NCBI GenBank assembly: GCA_965153455.1
Contig: OZ234494.1
Coordinates: forward strand, 23,064,001 to 23,128,000
Source of the DNA: Sphagnum compactum
Taxonomy: Eukaryota; Bryophyta; Sphagnopsida; Sphagnales
Direction: 5' to 3'
DNA: 64,000 nt
Positions 1 to 12,762 of the stretch are shown one piece after another (position 1 is the stretch's first letter; every line of letters starts with the position of its first letter). A program made the position numbers and the translations under genes. The notes below the pieces were generated by a model. That model saw nothing but the letters and a program-made list of their open reading frames with translations, made no database searches and had not been told where the DNA came from.

Positions 1-690
1 TGTATTCAATGAAAGGGGGCACAGCCACTCCATGGTATAGTTTAGAACCTTATCCAATAAATTCTCAGTCAGCAGGATTTCAGCAACCTTCCTCAGTAGA
101 TCCATTGGTACTTGATTTTCCAACAACACCATATCTGTCCCCAGACATGTCTGATACCAGTCCAGATCCAACTGAAGCCTGCCCCCAAAAGCCGCATACC
201 TTCTCACAAGGAATAGAGCATCTAATGCTAGTAAGTACTTCACCTGCCTCTCACTGAATTTGGTGAAACCATCCTGCAGTCCATACAATCTCACAAACCT
301 CACGGGATCATCCACCACAACATTGCAGAAATTGTCCCAAGCATCGCTTTCTTTGTGGGCAAAGAAATATCCTGCTACAGCAATCTTCAAACCCTCTGCT
401 CCAGAAGTGTGAAGTTCACGGTTGTGGAGGCCAAATCGCCATTCTGTCGGAGTGAACTGTTCCGGAGGTACTCACAAGTAGTTCGGCACCTTCCTTATGA
501 GAAATTCAGGAGCGGCACCATTCTAGTAATTTTGAATTGTTGATCGAACTTCGGTGGCCCATGAGGGATCTTCTCCTGGAGCTTCAGCATCATCTGTGAC
601 CAATGTATACAAGACAAATCTTGAATAATTTGTTTTGAGAATAGCATATTTGAAGAGCTGATTTTGTAATCCAAGGGGCAATAAAAATTC
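1..690 (-). pseudogene. DUF247-type plant protein, broken and truncated by the window edge
   Basis: Read on the minus strand, one frame runs from about 690 down to base 1. From its start it carries EFLIRKVPNYL, then EQFTPTEWRFGLHN, then a helical stretch, then DWYQTCLGTDMVLLENQVP. The VP..L motif and especially the (D/T)xxLLENQVP motif are signatures of DUF247, a plant-only family that includes self-incompatibility determinants in grasses but whose biochemical role is mostly unknown. The frame is cut by TAG at 523-525 and TGA at 472-474. Both lie inside the conserved N-terminal part and the reading resumes in the same frame after each, so they look like nonsense mutations and not introns. The TAG could be read as a splice acceptor and the TGA sits in a GTGAGT donor-like string, so a tiny 47-base exon is a remaining alternative. 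The C-terminal half, with the usual terminal membrane helix, lies outside the window. No start codon could be fixed. Confidence 0.62.
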
Positions 691-718
691 ATGCAATGAG
701 TTTCACAAGAATCAAAAC

Positions 719-1605
719 TTGTACAGATTACAGGTCACATGACTCCCATCATCTGGTTACTGGTATCTCTCTTGGGAAACTTCCAAGGAGACTGTTGCGT
801 GTCGGTGTTAAGGAACTTTTACTTCAAAAAAGTGCTTCACGTTGGTTTGAATTTACTGTTCAATCTAAATTCCTCGAAACTTTGTGAATTTCAACGGTTA
901 CTACAATATTGCAACTCACCAGAATCTGTCAAAGCGCTTCCAATGGATGCTTTGCCGATTCTCCTTGGCATTGAAAATTCAGGCCCTCGCAAGTCACCAA
1001 AATCTGTCAAAGTTATCTAGTTAGGCTTGAACCATATACTTATCGTCAATGTTCTGAAAAAATCCCGTGTGCGATACAAAAATTATAATTTTTTTCATAT
1101 GCTCACAAACATGTTCAAATTAGTGCAATCGCATGTGGAAATTTTGTATTTAAAAAAAAATCAATCATTTAAAATATATTTTTATATTTTTCAATATGCA
1201 TAATTACATATATATTTTTAGCACAAATATATTCTAATTCACCATAATATAAGTAGTTCTTTTTTTTTGGCCTGCTCTATTACACTGTGAAACTCCTTAA
1301 GCTCAAAAGAAAACAACACATATGTCACTACATAAAAGAAACTACTTTAGTGCGCCTTCACCTGCACCCCGTTACAGGTCTCATCATCCAGTTGTCTATC
1401 ACTCCAGTTGGGAGACTTCCAAGGAGCCCTCCACGTCGCGTGTCGTTGGCTTAGGATTTTATGCTTGATTGGAACTCGTGAAGCTGCTTTCAAATTGAAT
1501 CTAAAATCCTTCAAACTTAATCTCAAGCTTTAGTGAATCGCAACTCACCAGTGTTTGTTGAAGCGGCTCCAATCGATGTGTTGCCTGGACGCATTTGGCT
1601 TGAAA
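719..1605. repeat. Diverged direct repeat, two copies (719-985 and 1374-1605)
   Basis: Both copies share, in the same order, a CAGGTC start, the string GAGACTTCCAAGGAG or its variant GAAACTTCCAAGGAG, CGTGTCG, GCAACTCACCAG and CAATgGATG-type words. The two copies are separated by AT-rich DNA and have many substitutions. Short open frames in the first copy are not preserved in the second, so they are probably not coding. Origin unknown; an old duplicated element is likely. Confidence 0.6.
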
Positions 1606-1749
1606 GTTCAATCGTTACAGAGTCTTGAGCCATCTCTGATATCTCCATGAGGTTAACGCAGAATGTGTAACGGCCTTGAAGTTGTCACAAACTATAGTGC
1701 AGGCACAGTAAGTTACCCTCTTGATCGGTAAACTCGAACTTGCGCAATA

Positions 1750-2345
1750 CGATGAGACTTGAGTTCACCTCCGTTCTGGGCTCCTCCCCCCACCCACACA
1801 CAAAAACGTACATTTAGGCTCTAGTACTAATGAAGAAGATGCTCGTGTCTGCAGGATATTATTAACCGCTGTCTTAATCTTCAATATCTGCATTACAACA
1901 CACACGCAACAACTAGACGAACCGCCAGCATGAGCTAATGCAAAAAATGAAGCGTGGGTGAGGTAGGGTAGGATGCATGCAAACGGGATCAACCCAAAAG
2001 CTTGCAGCAGCAAAAACGGGTCGTGGACGGTCTCTGTGATCGAAGCAGGCAGCAGCGAAAGAGACATTATGATGCTCGAACTCAGCAGCTAGCAGCAACC
2101 GTTCTCGGCAGCGTAAAAAAGACCTTGCTGGGAACAAAAGGGAAGAAAACCCCAGAGCAGCAGGAACAGAGGGAGAAAAGAGAGAAGCAGCACATGAAAA
2201 GGGACAAGAGAGGGAGAGAAGAGATCTGAAGAAAAACAGGGGACAAAGAAAAGAGAACTGATGAGGGAGACGGACGTTGGAGGCCGAGCTTTAAAGCCTC
2301 AAATTTGTCGGTAACGTTTGAGAGAGAGAGAGAGAGTTTGGGGAA
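1750..2345 (-). promoter_or_regulatory. Possible promoter and CT-rich leader region
   Basis: On the minus strand this stretch is rich in CT tracts and of higher GC content than its neighbours, which resembles the leader regions seen upstream of the other genes in this window. It contains a short GA run at 2321-2336. It lies 1.1 kb upstream of the broken DUF247 gene and could have been its promoter or leader exon. Small open frames exist on both strands but none matches a family I know. Confidence 0.25.
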
Positions 2346-2610
2346 AACATGTGGAAGACGCTCCCGCCTAACAAGCTTTGTTCCAGTGCCAGAAGAGTGT
2401 AAAAATGTAGAGAAAGGTACATATCTGACACAGTATGAAGAGTCTCAGACAGCTCTATCGCAGGGTTGTCATAGGGTTTGATTATGGCATGCCTAGTTAG
2501 AGGTTAAATAAATAAAAAGGCAGATTTTTCTTTTAATGCCCAAATTAATGTTATACGTAGAATTCTTGGTTCTGTCCTTGAAGGTCATGGATTACTGCAA
2601 ACATAGATCA

Positions 2611-2654
2611 CTGCAAACCCATGTCCTGCAAGGTTTGCAATAATGGGTTTGCAG
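2611..2654. repeat. Perfect 12-base inverted repeat
   Basis: CTGCAAACCCAT at 2611-2622 is matched exactly by ATGGGTTTGCAG at 2643-2654, with a 20-base loop. It could form a hairpin or mark a small element. No gene is nearby. Confidence 0.6.
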
Positions 2655-2659
2655 TTCCC

Positions 2660-5600
2660 ATGTGGGACTTTATAACATGTGAGAGAAAAAATCATCAAAT
2701 AATTTTTTTGGTTACGAGTTGAAAAAAGTAAAATCGTGCAATTTTGGGGTGGGCACAACAAATAGACAAGCTTGTGAAGAACCATGCAATTGTGCTTGAG
2801 GTGCAAAAGGACAAGCTCTTGCAGAAGCACACAAGGTACAAAAAGACAAGCTTGAAGAGAGCATTCGACGGAGCTCATTGGGGGTGTTTAGCATCTCACA
2901 CTATCCAGTATGTAATTAGTAATAGCTCATTCAGACATTAGCTTGTGTAGAAGTAGTCCTTCAGAATTCTCTACACCCCAAGCTCATCCACATCACATGA
3001 TGCCTTACCTTACAGTTAAATTCAAGAGAAATTAAATAAAAGACAAGATGCTGAAAATTTTCAGAAAATTTAGGGGCAGAATGTTGAAAGTGTAAGAAAT
3101 TTCAAGGCAACATTGTGTAATTTGTTGAAAATTTCAGATTGGCAAATGTGAAAACATAATAACTGTTGTATCCATATGTTGTCTTGAAGTGAGAACACAC
3201 AAAACTTGTAATCACATGAAATTTCACATAATTTTATATAGTTCAATGACTTGACCCCAAAAAAATTAAAATTTCAATCCAGAAATAACACAAAGCTTCA
3301 AACCACAAACACACTTGACGATTAATCTTGCAAATCTAATTATTTTTTAAAAGCTCCTCCAAGTCTTGGTCTGCAACATCTTCCTTTTCACTTGTCATGG
3401 TTATCACTTTATAAAAAAGTTTTTCTTTTTCAACTATCCCTTGCACAAATTGTTAAAATATTATGATTTAGTATATGCACAAATTTAGAAAAGTTAACTT
3501 GGTGAAATACCTAAAATTTTATTGCCTTCAATTCAATTTCACACTTGTCAAATCCAATCACAAGGTGAGGTACAATCCTTTTTGTCATACAATGATTTGT
3601 TTTTCTTTCAACAAAAATTGATTCTTGTAACTTGCAACATAGAGCAAATTACCTGAGGTGCTCTATGCTGGTTTTGTGAGGATCTTTTGTGTAGGGTAAA
3701 GCCTCGGGGTGGGGGTGTTCTCAAAATAATGGGTTGAAGATGAGGTGCGATAAGCCAATCCAGCCTTGCATTTTGGGATTAATTGGATTACTTGCAGGAC
3801 TTGGAAAAAGAGGATGATGGACAAGGAATGAACAGGTATGGCAGAATTACTTGGAAGAAATTTAGATGGCTTGCACAAAATTGGATAAAAAGATTTTTTT
3901 GTTTTAATTCCCTAACGATCATTCATGACAACTTGCCGTTACCATGATGTTTTGTAATTTTCAGTACAACCCAATGCCCATTTTGGTTAGTTTGATAGTC
4001 TAGACCCATTTGATGTTTTCCCTATTTTAGAATGACCATAAGATGTACACTCAGGCTACAAAACATTCACTACCTATAATTCATTGCACATTCATGAAAA
4101 AACTCATTCGTGCATTTACTAACTAAAAAGTAAGTATAAAAGCTACAGTATGCAATACCCGTAATTTGCAATATAAGTTTCATTTCATTACATAAAATTT
4201 CACTATATAACATGACCAAATGTGCAATTTTACCTGTAACAACATAACAAATTTCAATGGAGCACAAGGATTGTTATGCAATACCCTCACACACATTTAC
4301 AAGAATAAAATGAGTAATATCTCATACTCACCTTGAAAGAATTCAAATGCTTATAAACACCCCAAATATCAATTTAACATTCATTCATAAAATGTCAAAC
4401 ATGATGTATTTAATTCTGTAAACGTTCATTTACAAAAGAGTTCAACTATGGTGAAACATTTTTAACCCTTTGAATTATGAATAAAAACCTAGACTACACA
4501 GTCCAAGCTTTGAACAATAATGAGTCGCCATCACTTGCATTCATACCTTACTAGTGTGGCCTGTGCCGTTGGCCCAAGTGTTACCACGTCCTCAATTGAT
4601 TTTTCCTCCCCAAAACCTGGTTTTCTAGAATTTATTTGAATTTTCAGGGGCAGAAATCACTTTACAATCAATATCTTCCACATTCTGAATCCAAATCTTA
4701 CCAAATAAATTCCATTAATTCCTGCTCATCAAGATCTTTCCAACAACACCAAAGGCACATTTCAATTCCTCCGAAAATTTCAGCTACAATCTAATTTAAT
4801 TTTTAGTGAAGTAATCATTCAATATTCAAGAACTTTTGCACCACAAGTCCAAACGGCATGGAACCAAGCCAATGCACCTTCTCCTCGAGAGCTTTCCAAA
4901 GAGACCAAGAACGCCATCTGAAGCATCCCGGTTCGGTGGATCTCATCGGTACAAAACAAAACAAACAAACTACCTTGCTTCATAGATAGATCATCTACAA
5001 CCTTAAAATCATAATAGGTGTTAATTAATTAACAGCATTTTTCACATTCATTTGTATCGTTTAAAGATTAGGTTTGCTGAAGTTTTGGGACATCATGTTT
5101 GTTGCCCATTATAATAGCTTTAGCATTGTACATATGCATTATTCACTTTCAACTTGCATAACTAGACTCATATCTATGCATCCAAAATCTTGGATGTCAA
5201 TGTGCTTAACTTCCCATTTTGCAGCCAATTTTGTTTTGAAGATCTACCACTCACAACTCGTTTTACTTTGTCATAATCAAAGGTTGCAATGCCCTTCAGA
5301 ATCAAATGAGCGATAGAGGAAATATTTGAGCTTTTCAAATGAAAGGCCAAAACAGATTTGAACTTGTTACACAGTACTTACAAAGATTGGAATCAAATAC
5401 TAATGCCAAGTGTGGTAGCAAATAGTTTAACCTGAAACTCAAAAGTAAGAAAAGGACCACAGTTGTATGGTCCAACTCCAATTTTTTGTATGCACCTGAC
5501 TTTCACTTGCACCATTCTAGCCCACTGAAGGCCATAAAAGGAGTTACAAGGCACCTGCCAAGTTTGGCAAGCTGTAAGTTTGTACACATTATAATGGACC

Positions 5601-6916
5601 CATGCACAGTTGCCCCCCTCCAAGTTGGCCATATGCACCTGAGGTAGGTGCAGTTGCATCACCACTACATCGCCCACCCTCAAAATAAGACAAGGAATTC
5701 AATGCACCTGGCAAGTTTGTACATCATATAATGCAGCCATGGCCCACCTCCAAGTTTCTCAATCCAGATGACTTGCTACTTGCACCACTTGCAGCCTGGG
5801 TTTCCTTCACTGCAAACTGAAACTTTTTCAGTATTGCCTCGTGAAGAAACTATGTGCATAGTGACTTGAAGAAATTTGACCCATGAGATTCAAGCCACTG
5901 TGCCTACCACTGATCAGGGGAAGACTTTACCAAAAAACAATTTCAACAAAATGTGTCCTACCACTGATCATCACAAAATTTTGCCCAAAAATTATTTCAA
6001 CAAAATGGGTGCTGCAGCCCCAATTTGAACACTTCACAATTTGAAGACTCCATTATAAATATATATGGTGTTGCCAAAATATTTAATCATTTCGACAAAA
6101 TGGTTCCAGCAGACCCAATAGCCAATATGAATATTTCAGAATCTCAAGACTCAATTGTAACTATACATGGTCTGGCACATAGTGCATGATTGACAACTAT
6201 GTGCAAACCACAGGGTTTGGTGCATTTGGACTCAGGTCCAGCTCTGTCAACAAAAAAGAGTGGAAAAGATCCCAGTATGAAGATGAACCTGTGCTGTGTA
6301 TTGCTGTAGTGTCAAAAGAAAGAGCAGTTCTGGGTATCATCACACCAGTACTTTTGAGCTTGCAACATCAAGACTAGCACAATTGGCAGAAAGTTCAGCT
6401 TAGGTGTATGCTGTGTTTCTGGCAAGGTTTTGGGCAGACACTTATTCTAAAACCTGAATATCTCACGTGTATGTAACTCACAAAAAATGTTCACAATACA
6501 TTTCAGTTTCACTTCAGACCATCAACAGTAATTGCTTAACTGTAAACACATGATTCCAAGACACAACAGTAAAAACCCACTAGTTGTGCATTGAGATTAT
6601 GTAGTAGCATGAGCCCTGCTCACACCACTTTCCAGCTAACTATCACAAACTACCCAGCGGAAGAAGTATAATTCAGACTATCATACATGCATACTTGCTA
6701 AGGGGATGAACAGCACTCCTCCAACAGCCCTTGTTGTAACACAACTGAAAATATCAATCCTACATGCAAGTGATGTAAACCATTTCTTTTACAAGGGTTT
6801 TTCTAGAGAGAAAGTGACAGGAGTAAAATATGGTCAGGACATAGAACATGATAGAACCCTTGGTAAAAGATCAGAACCCCTAGCTCAAATGCACCCTTTT
6901 TAACTATACAATTGGA
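2660..6916. other. AT-rich spacer without a recognised gene
   Basis: No open frame here shows family motifs or consistent coding character. The stretch holds two weak tandem duplications. One is around GCACCTG(C/G)CAAGTTT (5551-5633 and 5704-5765). The other is a 54-base period around CCTACCACTGATCA (units near 5903 and 5957), with a related diverged pair running to about 6160. The last few hundred bases are probably the 3' UTR and downstream region of the TOL gene. Confidence 0.5.
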
Positions 6917-9900
6917 TCAAGAGCCAACCTTACTGCTACTTGGTCTTGCTATATTTCCCACAAGGCCTGCAGCCTTGAACTTTGCATCCATACTCCTCAA
7001 ATCAACTAGATCCTCAAACAACTTATCAGCTGGGTTTTCTGGCTTTGGCGGTGACACCTGTTGGAAGGGCACTGTTGATTGCTTGTACTGGCCTCCAACA
7101 GGTCGATTCTGCATATATTGACTTGTATCCTGTAGGGAAAGATTATGCATCCTTCCAAAGACATCACCCTGCATGCCTGACCCATAGCCCATCCTGTACG
7201 GGTCATATGAACCTTGACCCTGTTGCAGCTGCTGAAAATATTGTTGCCTTTGGTCATACTGAGCTGGAAATGGTGGAATCATTGATCCTGCATTCGACTG
7301 GGAACCATACATCATGGCCTCCTGTTGCACACTCCATGGTTGAGGTCCATTTACAGCCCCCCATTGAGCTGGAGCCTGGTAACCCCCCTGCAACTGCTGC
7401 TGTCCTTCCATCTCTGAATCATCTTGCCATGGTGGTGGTGTTCTCAGAGGTGGTTGCTGCTGCTGCTGCATTGGAGAGTACTGATTCTGTGTCTGCTGGG
7501 CCTGAGGCCAAGGACTTGATGGTGACTGTGGTGATTGTGGTGACTGAGAGTGCACACCACCATAGATCATTGCTCGCTGCTGTGGAGTGAGAGTATGTCC
7601 AGCTGCCAAAGCAGCAGTGGACCATGGAGCAGCATAGTCATTCTGTACCATGCCAGGGAGCTGCGCATGAAAACTGGGCTGCTGTTGGAATGCCTGGAAG
7701 GAAGGCATCATATTTCCATTTGAGGCCTGCTGCTGCAGGGAAGGCTGGGATGGGCCATTGATAGGTTGTTGTGAGCTTGGGGTCGCATGGAAAGATGTTG
7801 ATCCAAATGGGTTTCCAGAGTCTTCTGGTGCAGGTAAAGCCAGCAATGACAGCTGCTGACCACCATATTGCTCAGTTCGCACAGGAGGTGGAACTGCAGG
7901 AGCAAATGGGTCAATAGGATCACCACTGAGGAGATCAAGTGGGGGCGCTTGAGACTCAGCATTTGCAGTACTAGAAGTCACTGCTACAGGTTTCTTTGAA
8001 TTTTCCTGTGGTGGAGGGACCAATGCAGACATGCTTGTGCTCGGCTTTGAGGCCAGAGGTACAGTCCCAGTTGCTTCCTGCCTTTGTGATGCAGGTCTGC
8101 AATATACAAAAACACACCTTTGCTAAATACAAAACTCTCCACATCAAGAGAGAATGTTAATCTGGCAGTAGACATACCATCCCTCCTGTGAGGAAAGCAA
8201 ATCTTAACAAAAAAATCTTGGACAATGCCAGCCAGGAATGCAAGACGTATCATGCATCAAATTCAGACTATTATGGGGCCTAAACTTAGCAAGATGTCTG
8301 CCAAAGCTTTTTCTGGAGGTCACAACCATGGCACACAGCACTCTGCTTGTGTTTCCAGTCAAAACCAGAAGGCAGGAAAAATTGACCTTGCAATGTATGA
8401 TGCTATCAGCTATATGTTTTAGTTGTGCTGGTGCACACCAAGAGACCTTGTCATACCTGTGATCTTCCTCCTGCTTCAGGCGCCTTGCAGGTTCAACAGG
8501 CATTGGAGCTCCAGATGCAAGGGCATCATGTTTGGCGAGCACACGCTGCAGTTCATCATTTAGGGATAGACCCTGTCGCAGCACCTCCTCATCCCTGTCT
8601 CTCGCCAACCAAGGAATAATCAGTCTGGAATTTTGAGCAAAAAGTGCACATGTTGACCAATGGCCACTTGATTGTATAAAGACCAACAAGGCATGCCACA
8701 TCTAATTTCAGGAACAGCTCACAGCTGCTGTGCCCAAGGCCTGCTTGTCGAGGTTTACAAGGCTGCAAGTACATAGAATTCATCAAATGTTCAATTCTGG
8801 GCATCTACATTTTTTGCAGGAGATGCTTAGCCTAGATCATACCACAGGAATCAAACAGCTGGCATGAAGAAAGGGAGAGGAATTACGAGGTGGTATTGAC
8901 AAGGTGCATGACAGCACGCTGATTTGTCCGACACTGGTCAACCAGATCCACTATCACTTCCTCCCTTAAAGCCTGCATGCTAATGCCAATGACTTGTTAA
9001 CAAAGTATCCATAACAAAGCAAAAAAAGAACCCAATACTTTGGGTTACACAGATAGTACATATTCACAACACGAATGATGGGTCATACATGCTCAAGTAT
9101 TCCAGGTCCAAGGAACGACAGGTGTTAGATGAAAAGAGAGGGATGTACAAACACATACCATTCTGTCACGAGGGGGCAAAGCATTCAGCATCTCTGAGAG
9201 AACTTCGATGATACCACGAGTATTTTGAATGTCTGTCAAGCTGCTTCAAATGCAAAGCCACCAGGCAAACCATGTGAATGAACATCTGGAAAAACCATCA
9301 TATAAAACAACAGGTCAAATGCTATCCTGGTAAGAAATTGATTTTTCCTCTGCTGCTTTATGCACAACAAAACACTAAGCTTCCTGTTGAATCGACTAAG
9401 GAACTTTGGAAATAGTGCCACGGATCTGGATACCTCATGGCTGGAATATGGATGTCAGCTTCAGAATTTGGGGAAATTGTCACTGAAGACCGCCGTCCTG
9501 AGGAAAGAGGCCGGTGAGGGGAAGCAATGGGCCGTGATTGAGGGGGTGTGAAGATAGGTACCATGTGCTCCTCCCCACGTCGAGGGAAATCTAGACCTAA
9601 GTTCTGCAAGATACACAATACACAGGCTTCATCAACTGCCAATGAGAAACATCATGCAAACCTTGCCCAAAACTTGATGTGGAACAGGACCACTGTCCCT
9701 CCTTTTGTAATTGCATGGGACAAGTGAAACTTGTGCAATAAGTAGCAGTTCTGAATAAATGATCCTGCCCCATAACCTTGCAACAGAAAAGAATATCCAG
9801 TTGAAGAAAATTTTGTATTCACACCTGCAACTGACTATACACCTTGTAATACTGTGGGTACCGTCCCCTTGGACCCCCAAAAGCCTCTTGCCATATATCA

Positions 9901-12252
9901 ATCAATACAAGTATCTTGTCCCTCACTCGCATGTCTGCCTGCCAAAACTCACATGTACAAAGATCACCCATGTTCACCAATAGAGCAGCTAAACCAAAAC
10001 CACCAAAACAAAGCCTTCACAAACCAGGTAGAACTATTCACTGCAGTTGCAAAATTCGACTGATTTCATGTGTTGTAGAAAATCAATCATATTCACAGGA
10101 CAAGTTCTATCCTCAAAAAAAGTTAACCACATCAGTAACTGTGGCTCCAAAGCACATTCCAGAGACAATACAGGATAATAGCTAGAAATGAGCTTACAGT
10201 TACAACAAGCAAAGCTTCTCAGAAGCTTAACTACAACCCCAAGAATGTGATTCCAACTAATGCAGCCAGGAGCAGCTGTTTGAAATCAATACCTCAGCCC
10301 ACATTTGGGATGTGGAGACAAGAAAGATGCCATGAAACAAAAGCATGAGACATGTTCCTTGAGCAAAGACAGACCAAATTGAGAAACCAAAGTTTGATGG
10401 ACTTACTTTCTTCTTCACAATTTTCACCATTTCTTGCAGCACACCTCTATCCTGGACTTGTTGATGAACATTATCTCCACAGTTCTTTACCAATGTTTCC
10501 AGAACCTGCACAGAAAAACTCAAATACCCAGCTTGCTCATAAGACCTTCATACACACAACTTGTAAACAATGTTGAACCAGAAACCCAGAATTAAGTTAG
10601 TAGCTCAAGACCAGGGGAAATAGCAAAGATGCCCACCCACCGTCAGGGCAAGAAGCTGGACCATTGGACTCCGATTTGTAAGCCGTTTCTTGATTGTCTT
10701 GATGACATCCTTTGCTTGCCTGATACAGTGTACCACCATGAAATCCAGATTACAATAAATACAACCCAAATAGGGCAAACTTGTCCTTGAAAAACTCATT
10801 GCACTTCAGAAGGTCAATACTGAAGATGACATTGCGTCCACATTACATGTAAATGAGCTCAAAATCCCTGATGAAGCAACAAGATAAGGCTGCAATAGGA
10901 GCCACTCAACAGGCACAAGGCACCTCCACTAACCCCCAACTAGCAGAAGGGACATGCTACTAACATAAGCACATGAGTACACAGGATGAAACAGATTGAA
11001 CAAACAATATCTCCACTGCACAAACTTTGGGGAAGCAAGACACCCTTGTGTTAAACCTCAAGAAAATGAAGTTTGAAAGCGAAGGAGTAAGCAATGTATC
11101 TCCAACCCCTGGTACCCTCAGCTGAAGCTGCTCAAAACCCTTACTAATTAGGAAAAACCTCCTACACATGATCATGCTGGAATGAAAAGCCTAGTTAGAC
11201 ATGAAAGCCTTGAAGAAGACTAAGCCCAAAACGTACCAAAGACCTTCAAAAAACCAAGGTGACCTAGAACACCCCAAAACTCTCACAAACTAACCTTGAC
11301 AACAATCTTCAAAGAGAAAAAAGTTCTGGAAGGATAATTCAGCTTTCCATCAACAAACTCATAAAACCCTATCAGACTACATCTGATCTACACCAGCATT
11401 AGAAACTTAAGAGAAAACCAAAGAGTTCAAATGTGTGAGAGAAAGCAACATAGGGTTTAAATTGACACTGAAAGCCGGACACAAAATTTGCTAATTCAGG
11501 ACCAAATTCTTCAAGAAAAACCAAGCTCAAAAAGCTTATTGAGGCAACAATGGCACCCACAGAGAATACAAAAAAGCTCTGAAAAAGCATAATTTGCCCA
11601 AAAACCTTCCAAAAGACTTGAACTGGAAAAGGTTTAATTTAGGCACCACCAACATGCAAAGTTCACAAACCAAAACTCCAAAACCAAAACTTCATGAGGA
11701 ATCCAAAACTATGAAGAAATAAAGCAAGCTGTCAAAAGCCTAATTAGGCACCAAAAACTCCTAACGTTGGCAAGGTCCTTCCATCAGAGTTTAACCAAGC
11801 TGGTTGAGGCCCAATTATGCACCAGAAAACCGCAGCTTGCTTAAGAAGCAAAAGAGCCTCAAAACACCGCTTGCACAGAAGTCCAATTAGAGACCCAAAA
11901 TAGCTTTCCTTCAACAAACCAGCTGACGCTGAACCAAAGGGGAGGGACAAACCCAAAACTCCAAAAGACCAACCAAGCTCAAGAAACCCCAAAGACACCA
12001 AGGCAAACCCAAAGCCCTTTCTGAAAGCCATCATGCCCTCCAAAATCCAAGCTTCAATCATCCCTAGTGACAAAAGAATTGGGGGGGGGGGAAATCAAAA
12101 ACCACACCACTTCACAAACAACCCAACCAAAAGAAGGACACTCACGAAGGGTCGCTGTTGATGACATCACAAAGTTCAAGGTTGAGCGCCCAGTCAGGTC
12201 CGACCAACATCTCGCTCATAGCCTTGTCCGCAATCACACTTGCCGACGACAT
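6917..12252 (-). CDS. TOL: TOM1-like (TOL) protein, VHS and GAT domains, nine exons, 684 aa
   Basis: Ubiquitin-binding sorting adaptor of the TOM1-LIKE family, which in plants takes the place of ESCRT-0 and sends ubiquitinated plasma-membrane proteins to the vacuole. Exons: 12252-12146, 10719-10641, 10505-10407, 9938-9825, 9603-9434, 9240-9159, 8972-8887, 8594-8457, 8096-6917. All introns are GT-AG and the exon sum is exactly 685 codons. The VHS domain is at about residues 6-138 ([42 protein letters not shown]). The GAT domain is at about 190-285 ([49 protein letters not shown]). The rest is a long Gln/Pro-rich low-complexity tail, ending with the family's [11 protein letters not shown] near residue 650. 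The start was chosen at MSSASV because it aligns with family N-termini; an upstream in-frame ATG at 12378 would add 42 unlike residues. Arabidopsis has nine TOL genes; I cannot assign an orthologue number. Confidence 0.9.
10720..12145 (-). other. First intron of the TOL gene
   Basis: A 1,426-base intron with donor GTGAGT and acceptor TATCAG. On the sense (minus) strand it is rich in T and G with recurring TTTTGG and CTTTGG words. Two frames of 63 and 109 residues are open in it, but their content is this low-complexity bias and they match no family, so I do not call them genes. Confidence 0.7.
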
Positions 12253-12687
12253 CTTTGCTGCCTCCAGGACCGCAAAAACTGGGAATCCCGCTTCTACAAA
12301 AACTTCCCACCAAAACCAAAACTCCCCCGAACTCCAAAGCTCCCAAATTTGCACCAAAATTTGCACAAAAAATCCCAATTTTTTCTACTTCCAAAAACCA
12401 CAATGGGTAAACAAGAGGAACGAAGCCACGATTATCAAGCCATCGACCGAACCAGTCGCGTGTGCGGAGAATTGCGATGGTCGGAGGAGGGAAGGAAGCG
12501 CAAAGGGCAAGCAGCGAGCGGAGTGGGCGTTGTGTCGTGGTTGCAGTGCGGAAGCTTCCGAACACGCGCCGCACGATGCGCAGCTACTTTTCTCGATGGC
12601 CCGAACTGGGGTTCGAACTCTGGATCGGAGTCTGACCGGTTCTTTGGTCCCTTTTCCCCCCTTTCCCTGCCTGTTTTCGGGGGCGGT

Positions 12688-12718
<31 letters not shown>

Positions 12719-12760
12719 ACCTCGTGTACTGTAGGAAGCGGCGGCTGCCCAGTCTTTTTT
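12253..12760 (-). promoter_or_regulatory. TOL promoter and 5' leader region with a 20-base G run
   Basis: This block just upstream of the TOL start is richer in GC than its surroundings and contains CpG-dense DNA, as expected for a leader and core promoter. An uninterrupted run of about 20 G on the plus strand (C on the transcribed sense strand) lies near 12699-12718, next to a run of T. Such runs are often length-variable or mis-assembled. A TATA box was not identified. Confidence 0.4.
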
Positions 12761-12762
12761 TA

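Noticed and set aside
10800-12120. 63- and 109-residue open frames inside TOL intron 1
   Set aside because: They sit between well-placed splice sites, consist of T/G-biased repeats and match no family.
12600-12630. GGGGTTCGAACTCTGG, resembling a tRNA T-arm
   Set aside because: The flanking bases do not form a 5-bp T stem on either strand and no A-box, anticodon arm or acceptor stem was found at the right distance.
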